A stretch of DNA of 64,000 nucleotides from Brevinema andersonii (GTDB taxonomy: Bacteria; Spirochaetota; Brevinematia; Brevinematales; Brevinemataceae): positions 62,001 to 126,000 of the forward strand of contig NZ_FOKY01000001.1 in assembly GCF_900112165.1 (NCBI RefSeq). The letters run 5' to 3'. This document shows, piece after piece, positions 56,591-64,000 of the stretch (positions are counted from its first letter, which is position 1; each line of letters begins with the position of its first letter). Below the pieces are notes generated by a model. The model was given only the letters and a program-made list of their open reading frames with translations, searched no databases and had not been told where the DNA came from. The position numbers were made by a program, and so were the translations under genes.

Positions 56591-58096
56591 TTATTGATTT
56601 AACGCTTCTATTTTTTTGACTTCGTCTAAGAACATCGGTAGAGGGTTCATCGACTGTTGAAGATTAAGGTTTGCAGAAAGCTCATCATATATAGCTGCCA
56701 ACAATTTTTTCTTTGCTTCGATATAATCAACCTGAGCTCTGTTCAAATCTAAGATAGAAACACGGCCGTTTCTATATTGAACTTGAGCAATTCGAGCTGC
56801 CACACTAGCCTGTTCGGTACTAATCTGCAATGCTGCAACACTTTGATTTAATTCCCTAATACTAAGCAATGTATTTTTTATATCTATTAATTTTCTTTCT
56901 TCGGCATCCAAAAGCTTAAATTCAGCCTTTTTAATTTCTTCTTGGGCAGCCTTCACTTGAGATGCTATCCCAGTACCAGGAATCCACTCTAATACAGGCA
57001 CACTAAGTGACGCCGTAACTCCATATGAACCATTGTAAGCCGATTCTGAAAAGTTTGCAACAGCAATATCACGCCCCCAAGATGGAGTATAATCAAAACT
57101 GATGTCTAAAGAAGGCATACGTTGGGCATTTTTCAAACCTTTCGTGCTTCTGGAATTTGCAAGAGCTGTTCGTAATGTTGCCAGTTCTGTATCATTAGAA
57201 AAAATATATGCTAACGATTCATTTTCATCAAATTCCGAAAATTTGACATTAGTTATCTGATATAAATCACCTTTTAGTTCAATACGGACATTATTGTCAG
57301 GCAGATAACCCAAAAATCGATAAAAATCTTCCCTCGCATACAAACGAAGTCGTTCTGCATTGAAAAATGTAGGCTGTGCTGAATAATATTGAGAACGAGT
57401 CAAAATAACATCATAATCAGAAACACGGCCGTTTCTGTAGTTTATTTCAGCTGAACGAAGCTGATCTTGCAGCTGTTTAAGCCGTTCTAATGTCACTCGA
57501 ACTTCTTCTTCTCGGAGAAATTGCTCGTAATAACGCGTTACTGCTTTATAAACCGTATTTCTCATCAAATTACTATAAGTATTAGCCGCATTAAGATAGG
57601 TTTCCTTAGAAATACGATAGTTATAAACATTGGCAAAACCAGCGAATAAACGCCGCGAAAGTGAAATCGAAGGGATACCAATATCAATAGTAAATCCTTC
57701 AGACGTAGCAGCAATATCTTGGGGATTTTTGGAAGTTGTGAACAGATCCCTGGCGGTTACAGATGCTCCTACTTTCAAAGTAGGTACATATAAATCTTGA
57801 ATAGACCCCGTATAACTAGCTTGTGCGACATCAAAATCTTTTTTTGACTGTGCAAGTTCCAAGTTATTAGCTACAGCCATATCAATAACATCTTGTATCG
57901 ACCAAATATTAGTTACCGATGCTGGTGTGAAATTTACAGTTTGTTCCAAATTATTGGCACGTTCTAATAGCAATTCCAAGTCGTAAAGTTCCTGATTAGG
58001 AAATAAGCTTTCTGGCAGTACAGTCTGCTGGGAAAACAAAGATACAACAGTTGTCAGAGACAACCCAAGATATAAGCAAAATTTACAGATATACAT
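56591..58096 (-). CDS. TolC-family outer-membrane efflux channel
   Basis: 501 residues with a signal peptide (about 1-22) and two homologous helical halves, each with the family motif (YRNGRVSDYDVILTRSQYYSA and YRNGRVSILDLNRAQVDYIEAKKKLL). AAGGAG precedes the ATG. It is the first gene of the efflux operon, 126 bases after murD; that gap shows no certain promoter. An outer membrane is implied. Confidence 0.92.
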   Translation of the reverse strand: MYICKFCLYLGLSLTTVVSLFSQQTVLPESLFPNQELYDLELLLERANNLEQTVNFTPASVTNIWSIQDVIDMAVANNLELAQSKKDFDVAQASYTGSIQDLYVPTLKVGASVTARDLFTTSKNPQDIAATSEGFTIDIGIPSISLSRRLFAGFANVYNYRISKETYLNAANTYSNLMRNTVYKAVTRYYEQFLREEEVRVTLERLKQLQDQLRSAEINYRNGRVSDYDVILTRSQYYSAQPTFFNAERLRLYAREDFYRFLGYLPDNNVRIELKGDLYQITNVKFSEFDENESLAYIFSNDTELATLRTALANSRSTKGLKNAQRMPSLDISFDYTPSWGRDIAVANFSESAYNGSYGVTASLSVPVLEWIPGTGIASQVKAAQEEIKKAEFKLLDAEERKLIDIKNTLLSIRELNQSVAALQISTEQASVAARIAQVQYRNGRVSILDLNRAQVDYIEAKKKLLAAIYDELSANLNLQQSMNPLPMFLDEVKKIEALNQ

Positions 58097-58222
58097 CCCA
58101 AGCTCCTTATGATTAAGAGATAATTCACATATTTAAGGGCAAATTCTTATAAAAAGATTCGTTATCCAGCAAACAAAATACAATATATATAAATTTACTA
58201 CTTTTTTTGCCAAAGAACAAAT

Positions 58223-59539
58223 TTATCTTTGGTTATGTACCAGATTTATAAAATGGTTGCCTCTTTCTTCATAAGATTGGTAAAGATCAAAAGACGAACC
58301 ACCAGGGGAAAGAATAATACAATCGCCAATTTGTGCATGATTTCGAGCTGCTACAAAAGCTTCTTCAAGCGTACCCCAAATAGAAGATTTGTTTTGTATA
58401 CCCCATATTTCGTAAAGTGTTTGAGCCATTTCCCCAAACAATGCGACATATTTAGTTTTTTCTTCCACAAGCCCGACCAGCGCAGAAAAGTCGGCATTTT
58501 TGGAACGTCCTCCGGCAATTAAAACAACAGGCTGTTCAAATGCGGTCAATGCAATTTGAACAGCTTGAGGCGATGTTGCTTTGGAGTCGTTATAATAGCT
58601 GATTCCATCAATAGAAGCTACAAACTGCAGGCGATGGTCGACACCCGGAAAAGAAATCAACGCTTGTTTAATAATTACATCACTTACTCCCAAAAAACGC
58701 GCAAATGCCAAAACAATTAAAGCATTTTGCCGCTGATGCACCCCGGGAACTTTTAGAGGTTTTTTACCTAAAAAATCATTCAATGCCTCAAGATTAAGAG
58801 GACATTGAGTATGATTCTTAGAAAAAAAAATCATTTGTGCTGAACAATCTCGTTGAAATAAATCAGCAAAAATATCGTCATCATTAATCAACGCTAAATC
58901 CGCATGAGTCATATTTAGGAAAATATTTTTTTTGGCAAGTGCATAATCTTGAAGCGACTCATATCGATCAAGATGGTCTTCAGAAATATTAATAACAACA
59001 GCCGCATGCGCATGAAATTCTGATAAAGACTCCAGTTGAAAACTGGATAGTTCCAGAATAAAAACATAATCATCATATTTTTCATCAAAAAAATCAAAAA
59101 TAGGTGTTCCTACATTTCCAGCCAACACACATTTTTTTTGCTGCGACACGGTATAATAAAGCCACATTGCTACAGTTGTTTTACCATCGGTCCCCGTAAC
59201 GGCAATATATTGACGCTTGGGAAATTGCCGATAAAAATATTCAATATCATTCAAAACAGGAATATTTTTGGCAAGTGCAGCACGGAGCAGAGGAATAGAA
59301 CGAGGAACGCCAGGACTAACAAAGACTATTTCTATGGGAAACTGCTTTAAAATATCAGGTGTTTGGTTGCCTAAAAAATCAAGTATTTTTGTTGGTTCAC
59401 CTAATTCTTTTATCAAAGATTTTTTTTCAGCATCCGACACCGAATCAGTAATAATCAGAGTATACCCCTGCTTAAGCAGATACTTGGATAGGGAAAACGA
59501 AGTCCGTTTGGTAAACCCTGCAATCAGAACATAAGGCAT
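58223..59539 (-). CDS. murD: UDP-N-acetylmuramoylalanine--D-glutamate ligase
   Basis: Adds D-Glu to UDP-MurNAc-L-Ala in peptidoglycan synthesis. 438 residues: an N-terminal Rossmann-like domain, ATP motif AVTGTDGKTTVAMWL, central NISEDHLDRYES, and YYNDSKATSPQAVQIAL plus ILSPGGSSFDLYQSYEERGNHF in the C-terminal domain, typical of MurD. AAGG lies before the ATG. It stands apart from a wider mur cluster and is divergent from the sigma-54 activator. Confidence 0.95.
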   Translation of the reverse strand: MPYVLIAGFTKRTSFSLSKYLLKQGYTLIITDSVSDAEKKSLIKELGEPTKILDFLGNQTPDILKQFPIEIVFVSPGVPRSIPLLRAALAKNIPVLNDIEYFYRQFPKRQYIAVTGTDGKTTVAMWLYYTVSQQKKCVLAGNVGTPIFDFFDEKYDDYVFILELSSFQLESLSEFHAHAAVVINISEDHLDRYESLQDYALAKKNIFLNMTHADLALINDDDIFADLFQRDCSAQMIFFSKNHTQCPLNLEALNDFLGKKPLKVPGVHQRQNALIVLAFARFLGVSDVIIKQALISFPGVDHRLQFVASIDGISYYNDSKATSPQAVQIALTAFEQPVVLIAGGRSKNADFSALVGLVEEKTKYVALFGEMAQTLYEIWGIQNKSSIWGTLEEAFVAARNHAQIGDCIILSPGGSSFDLYQSYEERGNHFINLVHNQR

Positions 59540-59668
59540 AATTACAAAACCTTAAAAATTTTGCTTCTATTATAGCATACAAATATTTTTTTTACTATAA
59601 TTTTGCTATATTTTATTGATTTTTATCAGAAAATATCGCATAATTTTACCATAGAGAGGAATGGGCCA

Positions 59669-60847
59669 ATGTCAAAAAAAATGGTGCTGATTATCGACGA
59701 TGAAGACAACATTCGCAGCGGGTTAATGCTATCCTTGAAAAGCGAAGGTTTTGATGTTCAGGGAGCTGCCAGTGGTGTAGAAGCGTTAGACAAGATCAAT
59801 CTTTTTTTGCCAGATCTTATCGTTTCTGACATCAAGATGCCAGGACTCAACGGGCTTGAACTCTTGGAGCAAGTAAAAATAAAACATCCCAATATTCCCG
59901 TTATTATGTTGACAGGTCATGCAGGATTGGATGATGCTGTTACCGCGATGAAACTAGGAGCTTATGATTTTCTGACAAAACCGGTACATTTGGACAAGCT
60001 TATTCTCCTGATTCAACGCGCGATTGCTCAAATGGACCAGCATCAGCAATTGCAGAACCTCAGCGAGCAGCTTGAAAAACATAAAGATATGGAAAATATT
60101 ATTGGCAGTTCGGGGTGTATTAAAAAATTGCAGGAAATGATTAGACAAATCGCACCAACAGATGCTACTGTGCTGTTACAAGGAGAAAGCGGTGTAGGAA
60201 AAGAAATTTTTGCGTCTGCCATCCACCAAAATAGTATGCGTTCTTTGGGGCCTTTTGTCAAAGTGCACTGCGGTGCCCTGCCGGAAAACCTGCTAGAAAG
60301 CGAACTCTTTGGCCACGAAAAAGGGGCATTCACTGGAGCAACAGCGCGACGTAAGGGACGTTTTGAGTTGGCTAACGGTGGGACAATTTTTTTGGATGAG
60401 ATTGGAGATATCTCACCGGCGGTTCAGATCAAGCTATTGCGGGTGCTGCAAGAACGCGAATTTGAACGTGTTGGTGGTGAAGAAACAATTAAAACAGATA
60501 TCAGAATTATTTCAGCAACAAATAAAAACTTGAAACAAGCTGTTCAAGATAAAATATTCCGTGAAGATCTATACTATCGATTAAATGTTGTAGAGTTAGC
60601 AATACCTCCTTTGCGCGAGCGAAAAGAAGATATTCCATTACTGGTAGATTTTTTTCTTAAAAATTTCAGTAACAAATACAATAAACAAATTAAAAGTTTC
60701 GACACCGAAGCAATGAAAAAAGTACTTACATACTCCTGGCCGGGCAATATCCGCGAACTTCAAAATTCTATTGAAACTGCCGTGGTGCTTAGTAAAGATC
60801 AGGAAATATCGGTTCACGTTTTACCGGCACATCTGCAAGATTTATAA
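59669..60847 (+). CDS. NtrC-family sigma-54 response regulator lacking the DNA-binding domain
   Basis: 392 residues from the ATG at 59669 (AGAGAGG upstream). Receiver domain (1-120) with the acidic pair and phosphoacceptor Asp54 (VSDIKMPG) and Lys in LTKP. AAA+ sigma-54 domain (about 145-385) with Walker A GESGVGKE (172-179), the sigma-54 contact loop GAFTGA (219-224), GGTIFLDEIGD, and SWPGNIRELQN near the end. It stops right after the AAA+ lid; the Fis-type helix-turn-helix of about 60 residues is missing and the stop lies at a clean end. Helicobacter FlgR and Chlamydia AtoC/CtcC also lack it. Its last 6 bases overlap the convergent kinase gene. No histidine kinase is adjacent. Confidence 0.92.
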   Translation: MSKKMVLIIDDEDNIRSGLMLSLKSEGFDVQGAASGVEALDKINLFLPDLIVSDIKMPGLNGLELLEQVKIKHPNIPVIMLTGHAGLDDAVTAMKLGAYDFLTKPVHLDKLILLIQRAIAQMDQHQQLQNLSEQLEKHKDMENIIGSSGCIKKLQEMIRQIAPTDATVLLQGESGVGKEIFASAIHQNSMRSLGPFVKVHCGALPENLLESELFGHEKGAFTGATARRKGRFELANGGTIFLDEIGDISPAVQIKLLRVLQEREFERVGGEETIKTDIRIISATNKNLKQAVQDKIFREDLYYRLNVVELAIPPLRERKEDIPLLVDFFLKNFSNKYNKQIKSFDTEAMKKVLTYSWPGNIRELQNSIETAVVLSKDQEISVHVLPAHLQDL

Positions 60848-61474
60848 TTCTTCATCAACATATAATTGACTCCAAGATAGAAATCCACGTTCTTTGAGTA
60901 AATGAATGATCATTTTTTTTCGCTCAAGCAAATCTTTTTCTTTTATAAGAATCACTTTTTCGTGACGTATTTCTTCTTTGTACTCATTAATCAGCAGATC
61001 TTGAATAATATTAGTAGCAAAAGGATTTTTTTCACGATAGTCGAATTCCGCAGAAATATATTCTGTAAAAGGAGTCAGAAAAAAAATTAAATCATAAATT
61101 CTGTTCCGCTCACGACATAACGATTCATATTCATTGAAGTAACGCGTAATCGGCACGCTCTCAAATTGCAAATTTTTAATCTGATCATAAGGAAAACGAG
61201 AAAGCCCATGCTTCAGATACACTGCATAATCTAAGTAAGAACGGTCTGAAACCAGCGAATCCGAATCTTCCAAAATATTACTCTCAAGATCTATTTTTTT
61301 CTCTAAAATTTCCGTTTCAAAAGATGTAAATGCTAGAGGAGTATCAATTTGATAACCTTTTTCCAAAAATTCACGCGCAAATTCTGGAACATAAGGAATT
61401 TTCAAGACTTTTGCCAACCATACCGCCAAAGTTGTTTTACCTATACCGTGCGTACCTGTAAAAGAAATTTTCAT
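60842..61474 (-). CDS. P-loop ATPase/kinase of the NadR/AAA_28 type
   Basis: 210 residues. P-loop FTGTHGIGKTTLAVWLAK at the N-terminus, YVPEFAREFLEKG, and SLVSDRSYLDYAVY as the expected second acidic site. This matches the AAA_28 group, which includes the ribosylnicotinamide-kinase half of NadR. No NadR nucleotidyltransferase domain is present. The substrate is unknown; a small-molecule kinase role is inferred. It overlaps the LpxB-related gene by 4 bases. Confidence 0.7.
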   Translation of the reverse strand: MKISFTGTHGIGKTTLAVWLAKVLKIPYVPEFAREFLEKGYQIDTPLAFTSFETEILEKKIDLESNILEDSDSLVSDRSYLDYAVYLKHGLSRFPYDQIKNLQFESVPITRYFNEYESLCRERNRIYDLIFFLTPFTEYISAEFDYREKNPFATNIIQDLLINEYKEEIRHEKVILIKEKDLLERKKMIIHLLKERGFLSWSQLYVDEEL

Positions 61475-62667
61475 AAGCCAGCTCTTTCAGACAAAAAGTA
61501 TGCAGAAATAATTTTTTCAGCCATGCAGTCTGCGGCTCCTGGCTTGCCCATCCGTAAAAGCCCCTGTTCGCCATAGCGCTTGCGAGCATGTGGGTCCTTG
61601 AGCAAAAGATCCACAACATTTAGCACACCGTAAGGAAAATCCCGTTCATAAATAAACGATTCTCCCAGCAACTTTTCATATTCAAGCATGCGGCTTTCTG
61701 AACTCTGAGGACCTGTACCTTTGAAACCTATAATAGGTTTGCCCAAACCGGCAATTTGATCACCCACGGTTCCTGCCAAGCTAATCGCAAAATCACATGA
61801 CAGTGCCACTGTATCAAACATACTACCTGGATAAACATGAATTGTTTTATGATCCTTTTCCCAAATTCTCACTGTATCAGAATCATTTTGAAGATGCCAG
61901 CCACGCTTGGAAAACTCTGTAGCCATTTTGTCCTTGCAGAGACTATCAGCATGCACCAATGCCCAGTAAGCATTAATTTTTACAAGCTCTATTAAATCCA
62001 AAATTTTGCCCATATTGCCATAGGATTCTTCACGACTGCCCGGCAACAATGCAACAATAGGCAATTTCGAAGAAAAAGTAGGAGTATTACGATCTAACAA
62101 ATCCTGCATCAGATTGCCACAATAATAGGCAGAAATACCGCTTTCTTTGAGATCTTGAGTGGTAATTTCATCACGCGCAAAGACTGTTGCCGCATATTTT
62201 TTGATATATTTTTTCTCAATTCTGAAATGCGATTGGATATAATCGGATTTTGCTGTAGGAATAAAGACCAATGGGACATCATAAGTTCGAAGCGCGGGAA
62301 TAGCTGTTACCATCAGAAGAAAATCGCCAACGGCTATTACCAGTTCCATACCGTTACTACCCCAATTTTTAATAAAACGGGCCAATTTGAAAGGCGTAAA
62401 TAAAGCTCCTACTTTGACATCAGAGAAAAATCCTCTCCAAGATCGGGTCGGAAAGCCACCCGATGGAGTCATGCCTCCTGAAAAAAAAGTCGGAAACTGA
62501 GCATCATGAAACCACTTACCAGAACTTACCAACGATCCGCCTACAAACATAAATTCCTGATACAAATTAAGCTCTTTAAGCCGTGTACGCATAGCTTTCA
62601 TAAGAACAACGGCCATCATTTCTTCGGCATAACCGTTAGCGATTATACAGATAATTCGCTTATTCAC
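61471..62667 (-). CDS. Lipid-A-disaccharide-synthase-related glycosyltransferase
   Basis: 398 residues from GTG behind GAGGAG. A GT-B-type protein: IIANGYAEEMMAVVLMKAM at the start, IVALLPGSREESYGNMGKIL opening the second domain (as in LpxB), and SCDFAISLAGTVGDQIAGLGKPIIGFKGTGPQ near the donor site. It resembles the LpxB-related group found in lineages both with and without lipid A. No other lpx genes are nearby, so whether it makes a lipid-A-like disaccharide is open. Confidence 0.7.
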   Translation of the reverse strand: MNKRIICIIANGYAEEMMAVVLMKAMRTRLKELNLYQEFMFVGGSLVSSGKWFHDAQFPTFFSGGMTPSGGFPTRSWRGFFSDVKVGALFTPFKLARFIKNWGSNGMELVIAVGDFLLMVTAIPALRTYDVPLVFIPTAKSDYIQSHFRIEKKYIKKYAATVFARDEITTQDLKESGISAYYCGNLMQDLLDRNTPTFSSKLPIVALLPGSREESYGNMGKILDLIELVKINAYWALVHADSLCKDKMATEFSKRGWHLQNDSDTVRIWEKDHKTIHVYPGSMFDTVALSCDFAISLAGTVGDQIAGLGKPIIGFKGTGPQSSESRMLEYEKLLGESFIYERDFPYGVLNVVDLLLKDPHARKRYGEQGLLRMGKPGAADCMAEKIISAYFLSERAGL

Positions 62668-62731
62668 AATGACTCCTCATCAATAATTTTTATTATAACT
62701 TATCATAAAAATTTCCGCAAGAAGACCGAAT

Positions 62732-63772
62732 TTAGGAAAATTTTTCTAATTCATGCATTAAAAGGTCAAGCGAGATCTCTTTATTAAAAATTTTTGCACG
62801 AATTTTGCCTTTTTCCGCGAGTTCCTGACGTAACCTAGAATTTTCCAGCATAAGTCGCATTTTTTGAGCAATATCATCAATATCATAAGGATCCGCATAC
62901 AAAACCGCATCCCCGCAAACCTCTCTATGCGCAGGAATATCCGATACCAATACAGGACATCCCAATGCCATTGCTTCGAGTGGAGGCAAACCAAACCCTT
63001 CATAAAACGACAAACTGCAGAAAAAAAGTGCATTCCGGTACAAGGAAACTAGTTGTTGATCATTCATGCGACCCAAAAATTGAATACATGGATCAATATA
63101 CTTATTATCAACAGAGGCAAAATGATGAGTTGCACCTCCAGCAAGCTTTAGAGTCACATTGGTTTTTTGCTGAGAAAACGCTTTTAGCAAACTGGAATAG
63201 TTTTTTCTAGGCTCTATACTGGCAACCGACAGAATATATTTTTTTTTCTCAGCAATAGGCCTTTGAATTTCACTTGAAAAAATACTATCAAGCCACAATG
63301 GCAGCACAAGTATTCGCTCTGAATCCACACCAAAACAGTTGATAATTTCATCTTTGGAAAACTGGCTGACCGTCATAAGAAAACGGGCCCTTTTAACAAT
63401 CTGAGGAATAAGCACACGGTAGTAAAAAGCAAACGACCGCGAAAACCATTCTGGTTGACGCATGAACGCAGCATCATGGATCATCACTGCTTGATTCTTC
63501 ACAAAAATCGGAGCTGTATTCCCAAAATTAAGGAGAAAATCACATTTTTTCAGTGTCAATGGCAATTTAATCTGTTCCCAAAATAAAGAATAAGGTTTCA
63601 AAGCAGGTAATACCCGCAAAGGAAGCAGACTATCCTCAGATCCTCTGAAAGGGGGTGTAAACACCTGAAGATCAACAACTCTACCTGCAAGTTCCTTTGT
63701 AAAATTCATCGCAACACGCTGAACTCCTGTTATATTTTGAGTTAAGAAGCGGCCATTGACAACTAGGTGCAT
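62732..63772 (-). CDS. Glycosyltransferase family 4 (group 1)
   Basis: 346 residues from the ATG at 63772, which has GGAGGG just upstream. GT-B fold with MHLVVNGRFLTQNITGVQRVAMN (acceptor-side loop), YILSVASIEPRKNYSSLLKAF at the start of the donor domain, and FYEGFGLPPLEAMALGCPVLVSD, the E-x7-E donor motif. It resembles mannosyl/rhamnosyl-type transferases in surface polysaccharide loci. It overlaps the end of the aminotransferase gene by 10 bases. Donor and acceptor sugars are unknown. Confidence 0.88.
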   Translation of the reverse strand: MHLVVNGRFLTQNITGVQRVAMNFTKELAGRVVDLQVFTPPFRGSEDSLLPLRVLPALKPYSLFWEQIKLPLTLKKCDFLLNFGNTAPIFVKNQAVMIHDAAFMRQPEWFSRSFAFYYRVLIPQIVKRARFLMTVSQFSKDEIINCFGVDSERILVLPLWLDSIFSSEIQRPIAEKKKYILSVASIEPRKNYSSLLKAFSQQKTNVTLKLAGGATHHFASVDNKYIDPCIQFLGRMNDQQLVSLYRNALFFCSLSFYEGFGLPPLEAMALGCPVLVSDIPAHREVCGDAVLYADPYDIDDIAQKMRLMLENSRLRQELAEKGKIRAKIFNKEISLDLLMHELEKFS

Positions 63773-64000
63773 ATTCCCTCCATGACTGTACCACACACAC
63801 GTGCAACCATTTCAGGAGTAAGTAAAGTATGCAATGGTAATGAAATTTCATTTTGATAAACGGAAAAAGAGTTAGGACAATAAGCTTCGGAATCATAGAA
63901 AGATATTGCGCTCATCAAAGTGAGAGGTTTGTAGTGGACGTTAACTGACACTCCACAATCAAAACAATATCGCATTAATCGATTACGTTGATACTCATCG
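63763..64000 (-). CDS. DegT/DnrJ/EryC1-family sugar aminotransferase, C-terminal part (5' end outside window)
   Basis: The minus-strand frame is open to the window edge; the visible 78 or so codons include the C-terminal family pattern GVSVNVHYKPLTLM ... CPNSFSVYQNEISLPLHTLLTPEMVARV. These PLP enzymes aminate keto sugars for surface glycans (PseC/ArnB-type). The PLP Lys lies outside. It is directly upstream of, and coupled to, the GT4 gene, marking the edge of a glycan locus. Confidence 0.85.
   Translation of the reverse strand, partial: DEYQRNRLMRYCFDCGVSVNVHYKPLTLMSAISFYDSEAYCPNSFSVYQNEISLPLHTLLTPEMVARVCGTVMEGICT

Overview
The window looks like a chromosome segment of an AT-rich, host-associated spirochaete. 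No rRNA gene is present, so this rests on gene content and order: yajC-secD-secF, a DinG helicase with a JAMM/RadC-like N-terminus, a DUF2225 protein, a TlyC-type CBS protein, rplU-prp-rpmA, and rpsT next to an HU gene (as I recall from Borrelia). The species is not determined. Promoters are often textbook TTGACA/TATAAT boxes with 17-base spacers.

Left part (1-8.9 kb). The 3' end of a carnitine/choline acyltransferase gene, common in eukaryotes and rare in bacteria, runs tail to tail into a GT80 sialyltransferase gene. The sialyltransferase has a strong promoter, ribosome site and ATG, but an 11-A run just after the ATG puts the enzyme one base out of frame. This fits a phase-variable switch in the OFF state. 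Next come yajC-secD-secF, tRNA-Lys and tRNA-Asn, an LTA-synthase-like sulfatase-fold protein, a poor 0.5 kb stretch, a probable lipoprotein gene also broken in a homopolymer, and an acfC (colonization factor) homologue with several frameshifts and a stop.

Middle (8.9-36 kb). A minus-strand operon carries an STAS protein, a SpoIIE-phosphatase/RsbW-type kinase fusion, rsmH, an FtsL-like gene and a PEGA/TPR protein. A second carries three unknown envelope proteins and a Xer recombinase. After an EAL-HDOD gene, a six-gene minus-strand operon holds uppP, ftsK, JAMM-dinG, an ankyrin protein, dut and obg. Divergent from it, DUF2225 and TPR genes lead to a fused ATP-grasp/FMN-oxidoreductase gene, the most unusual enzyme here. 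surE, a CBS/CorC gene and dnaN run the other way.

Right part (36-64 kb). This has groEL without groES, a propeller-like protein, topA, a frameshifted comM, rplU-prp-rpmA-dksA-like-mltG-nif3, HU and rpsT, two unknown membrane proteins, mnmG, pdxJ, a complete RND efflux operon, murD, a sigma-54 activator lacking its DNA-binding domain, a P-loop kinase, an LpxB-related protein, a GT4 glycosyltransferase and the end of a DegT aminotransferase gene. The last two look like the edge of a surface-glycan locus that could relate to the sialyltransferase at the other end.

Taken together: mostly housekeeping, envelope, division and secretion genes, with surface/host-interaction genes at the left end showing homopolymer switching and decay. 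Homopolymer frameshifts recur (1662-1672, 8002-8007, 8775-8780, 42601-42610). The first question for each is whether it is biological or a sequencing error.
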